Shown here one piece after another: positions 37,921-39,814 of a stretch of 39,814 nt of DNA. The notes beneath the pieces were generated by a model. The model was not told where the DNA came from, did no database searches, and was given only the letters and a program-made list of their open reading frames with translations. The first letter of the stretch is position 1; every line of letters starts with the position of its first letter. The DNA is from JALYQB01 sp035640155 (GTDB taxonomy: Bacteria; Actinomycetota; Actinomycetes; Mycobacteriales; Pseudonocardiaceae), in the NCBI GenBank assembly GCA_035640155.1, contig DASQWR010000179.1, positions 1-39,814 of the forward strand. Direction: 5' to 3'. The translations under genes and the position numbers were made by a program.

Positions 37921-39814
37921 TCAACAGCGGCGGCGATGGCGCAGGTAGTCACCCACCACTGCGGCGCCCAGCCCGTCGATCCCGGGATCGAGCACCCGGC
38001 CGCCGCAGTGCCGGGCCAGCGCGTGCACGAACGCGGCGACCCCGGGGTCCTGCCCCAGCATCACGATCGTCACCGCGGCCCCGATCCGGGCGAGCGACTC
38101 CATCTCCCGCACCGTGAGCGCGAGGGTGTGCGGCAGCGGAGGGTAGCTGAACAGCGCCTCACCGTCGGGCTCCAGATGCGCGGTGGGTTCCCCGTCGGTG
38201 ACGACGAGCAGCACCGGGGCGGCGTCGGGGTGGCGGCGCAGGTGGCGCCCGGCGAGCAGGAGCGCGTGGTGCAGGTTCGTGCCCTGCTCCCACACCCCGT
38301 CCAGGCCGGTGAGCTGGGCGATGTCCACCCGCTGGGCGTGCCGGCCGAACGCGATCAGCTGAAGGGCGTCGCTGCGGTACCGGGTGCGCACCAGGTGGTG
38401 CAGCGCGAGCGCGGTGCGCTTCATCGGCACCCACCGCCCGTCCTGCACCATCGACCACGAGGTGTCCACGCACAGCGCCACCGCGGCCCGGGAGCGCTGC
38501 TCGGTGTGCACCACCTCGACGTCGGAGACGGCCAGCAGCGGGCCGGGATCCGAGGACTCGGACCCGCGGGTACCGGCTCTGCGCAGCACGGCGTTGCGCA
38601 CCGTCCGGGAGGCGTCCCACGGCTCGGAGTCGCCGAACTCCCACGCCCGGCTCGCCCCGGTCGGCTCCCCCGCCGCACCGGCCCGGCGCACGTCGCGCTC
38701 GCCCCGGCGGCCGCGCAGCGTCTCCACCACATCGGCCAGCGCCTGCGAGCCGAGCTGGCGCAGGGCCTTCGGGGACAGCCGCAGCGTGCCGTCCGGGCCG
38801 CGCTCGAAGAAGCCCTGGCGCTCCAGCTCCCGTTCCAGCTCGGTGAGGCGGCGCGCGTCGACCCGCGCCCGGTCGCCGAGCTGGCGGGTGAGCGCGTCGA
38901 GGTCGACGTCCTCCGCGCGGGCCCCGGGGTAGGACTGCGCGAGCTGCTCGGCCAGCGCGTCGAGCTCGGCGAGGTCGGCCATCACCTGGGCGCCCTCGCC
39001 CAGCCCGAGCGGGTCCTGCCCGCGGAAGCGCTCGGAGCCCCGCCAGTCCTCCCCGGGGCGCAGCCCCTGCAGGTGCGCGTCGAGGCGGGCGAGCTGCTGC
39101 GCGAGGTGGGGGTCCCCGAAGGCCTGCTGGACGAGCTGGTCGAGCTCGGCGCGCTGCTCGGCGCTCATCGAGTTGAGCATCCGCTGGGCGGCGGCCGAGC
39201 GGGCGGCGAGCGCGTCGATCAGCTCGTCGACGTTGCGCGGGTTCTCGGGGAAGAAGTCCCCGTGCCGGCGGATGAACTCCGCGAACCGCGGCGGCTCGTC
39301 GTCGTCCCCGCGGGCGTGCGCGGCCAGCAGGTCGTTCAGGTCCGCGAGCATCTGCCGTACCCGCTCGACGTCCCGCGGAGACGCGGCCTGCATCGCCTGC
39401 TTCATGCCCTCGAAGTGTTGCTCGAGCAGCTGCTGGCCGAGCAGGTCGCGGATCTGCTGGTAAGCATCGCGGGCCTCGGATGAGCGCCAGTCGTAGTCGG
39501 CCAGCTCGCTCACCGCGCGGGCAGTGTCCGGGGGCAGCGCGTCGAGCCTGGCTTCGCGGAACCGAGCGTCGTCGTCCGGGTCGGGGAACAGCGCGCGGCG
39601 TTCGGCGTCGAGGGCGCGCGCCAGCAGCTCGCGGACCTGCTGGAGCGTGCCGTCGAGCCGGTGCCGCCGGGTGAGCTCGGCGCGGCGCTGCCACACCCGC
39701 CGGGCGAGGTCGTCCAGGCCGCGGGTGCCGGGCATCCCGCGGCGCAGCAGCTCCCGCATCGCGGCCCGCGGCGACGCCCCATCCATCACCTCCCGGCCGA
39801 TCTCGGCCAGCGCC
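37921..39814 (-). CDS. VWA domain-containing protein, N-terminus outside window
   Basis: At least 630 residues; the frame stays open through the right window edge, so the start is not seen. The long N-terminal half is helical, charged and rich in Arg, Glu and Gln. The C-terminal VWA domain has the MIDAS metal site: DTSWS in ALCVDTSWSMVQDG, the Thr in QGTNLHHAL and VVTDGEP. Proteins of this group often accompany a MoxR/RavA-type AAA ATPase or magnesium-chelatase-like gene as a chaperone pair; that partner would lie beyond the window. An in-frame GTG at 39789 is too close to the edge to be called the start. It lies 75 bp upstream of mshC on the same strand. Confidence 0.85.
   Translation of the reverse strand, partial: ALAEIGREVMDGASPRAAMRELLRRGMPGTRGLDDLARRVWQRRAELTRRHRLDGTLQQVRELLARALDAERRALFPDPDDDARFREARLDALPPDTARAVSELADYDWRSSEARDAYQQIRDLLGQQLLEQHFEGMKQAMQAASPRDVERVRQMLADLNDLLAAHARGDDDEPPRFAEFIRRHGDFFPENPRNVDELIDALAARSAAAQRMLNSMSAEQRAELDQLVQQAFGDPHLAQQLARLDAHLQGLRPGEDWRGSERFRGQDPLGLGEGAQVMADLAELDALAEQLAQSYPGARAEDVDLDALTRQLGDRARVDARRLTELERELERQGFFERGPDGTLRLSPKALRQLGSQALADVVETLRGRRGERDVRRAGAAGEPTGASRAWEFGDSEPWDASRTVRNAVLRRAGTRGSESSDPGPLLAVSDVEVVHTEQRSRAAVALCVDTSWSMVQDGRWVPMKRTALALHHLVRTRYRSDALQLIAFGRHAQRVDIAQLTGLDGVWEQGTNLHHALLLAGRHLRRHPDAAPVLLVVTDGEPTAHLEPDGEALFSYPPLPHTLALTVREMESLARIGAAVTIVMLGQDPGVAAFVHALARHCGGRVLDPGIDGLGAAVVGDYLRHRRRC

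Noticed and set aside
1..39814. Mobile elements, CRISPR arrays, tRNA or rRNA genes
   Set aside because: I found no transposase, terminal inverted repeats, spaced direct-repeat array, or clover-leaf/rRNA signature; nearly all DNA is explained by conserved core genes.

Overview
The window is high-GC DNA of an actinomycete. It encodes RbpA, a mycothiol ligase (MshC), a complete Pup-proteasome system, WYL regulators (PafBC) and a polyprenol-phosphate-mannose synthase, and many genes start with GTG. Gene order follows the Mycobacterium tuberculosis chromosome between rbpA (Rv2050) and mshC (Rv2130c), as I recall it, but without PE/PPE genes. Proline/glutamine-rich and fused variants suggest a non-mycobacterial relative, probably in Pseudonocardiales; that placement is inference. 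I saw no rRNA, tRNA, CRISPR array, insertion sequence or phage gene. This is conserved core chromosome, not an island.

Layout. 1-2658: 5' part of an FAD-linked oxidase, a glycerophosphodiesterase and a UMF1-type MFS transporter. 2659-7101: rbpA behind a consensus SigR/SigH-type promoter, the lnt-ppm1 pair, an unlisted 41-codon ORF with a strong ribosome-binding site, then fxsA with a site-2 protease. 7102-7436: the only gene-free stretch above 300 bases. 7437-11342: a degenerate Fe-S PD-(D/E)XK nuclease homologue, a leaderless Xaa-Pro peptidase, a 5'-3' exonuclease and a DUF4333 membrane protein. 11465-19264, all minus strand: pafA, pafB, pafC, a 73-codon membrane/coiled-coil protein, tatA, tatC and helY. 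19322-20806, plus strand: a fused PAP2 phosphatase/lipid kinase lying between the two halves of the proteasome locus. 20803-26181: arc, dop, pup, prcB and prcA. 26221-29192: trmI with an M50/CBS protease, divergent from an intact Fe-S RecB-like nuclease. 29253-34054: hisE-hisG and metH. 34150-35049: a PAC2-family protein. 35060-39814: mshC with a membrane-anchored spermidine-synthase-like protein, and a VWA protein cut by the window end.

How it fits together. Pup is encoded already ending in Gly-Gly-Glu, so PafA could attach it without deamidation by Dop. Arc ends in the GQYL proteasome-docking tail and PrcB keeps Thr1/Asp17/Lys33, so the degradation pathway looks complete. PafB and PafC are an overlapping regulator pair (a DNA-damage activator in mycobacteria) placed ahead of Tat and HelY genes. 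rbpA under a SigR-type promoter and mshC connect the window to thiol-oxidative stress. At least twelve genes have a TANNNT -10 hexamer ending 6-7 bases before the start codon, which predicts leaderless mRNAs for pafA, pafB, dop, metH, mshC, lnt, pepQ and others.

The points most worth following are the QxR-substituted Fe-S nuclease homologue, the 41-codon peptide gene, a 21-bp duplication that gives ppm1 two alternative starts, the leaderless architecture, and a PafBC-like promoter motif in front of the RecB-family gene.
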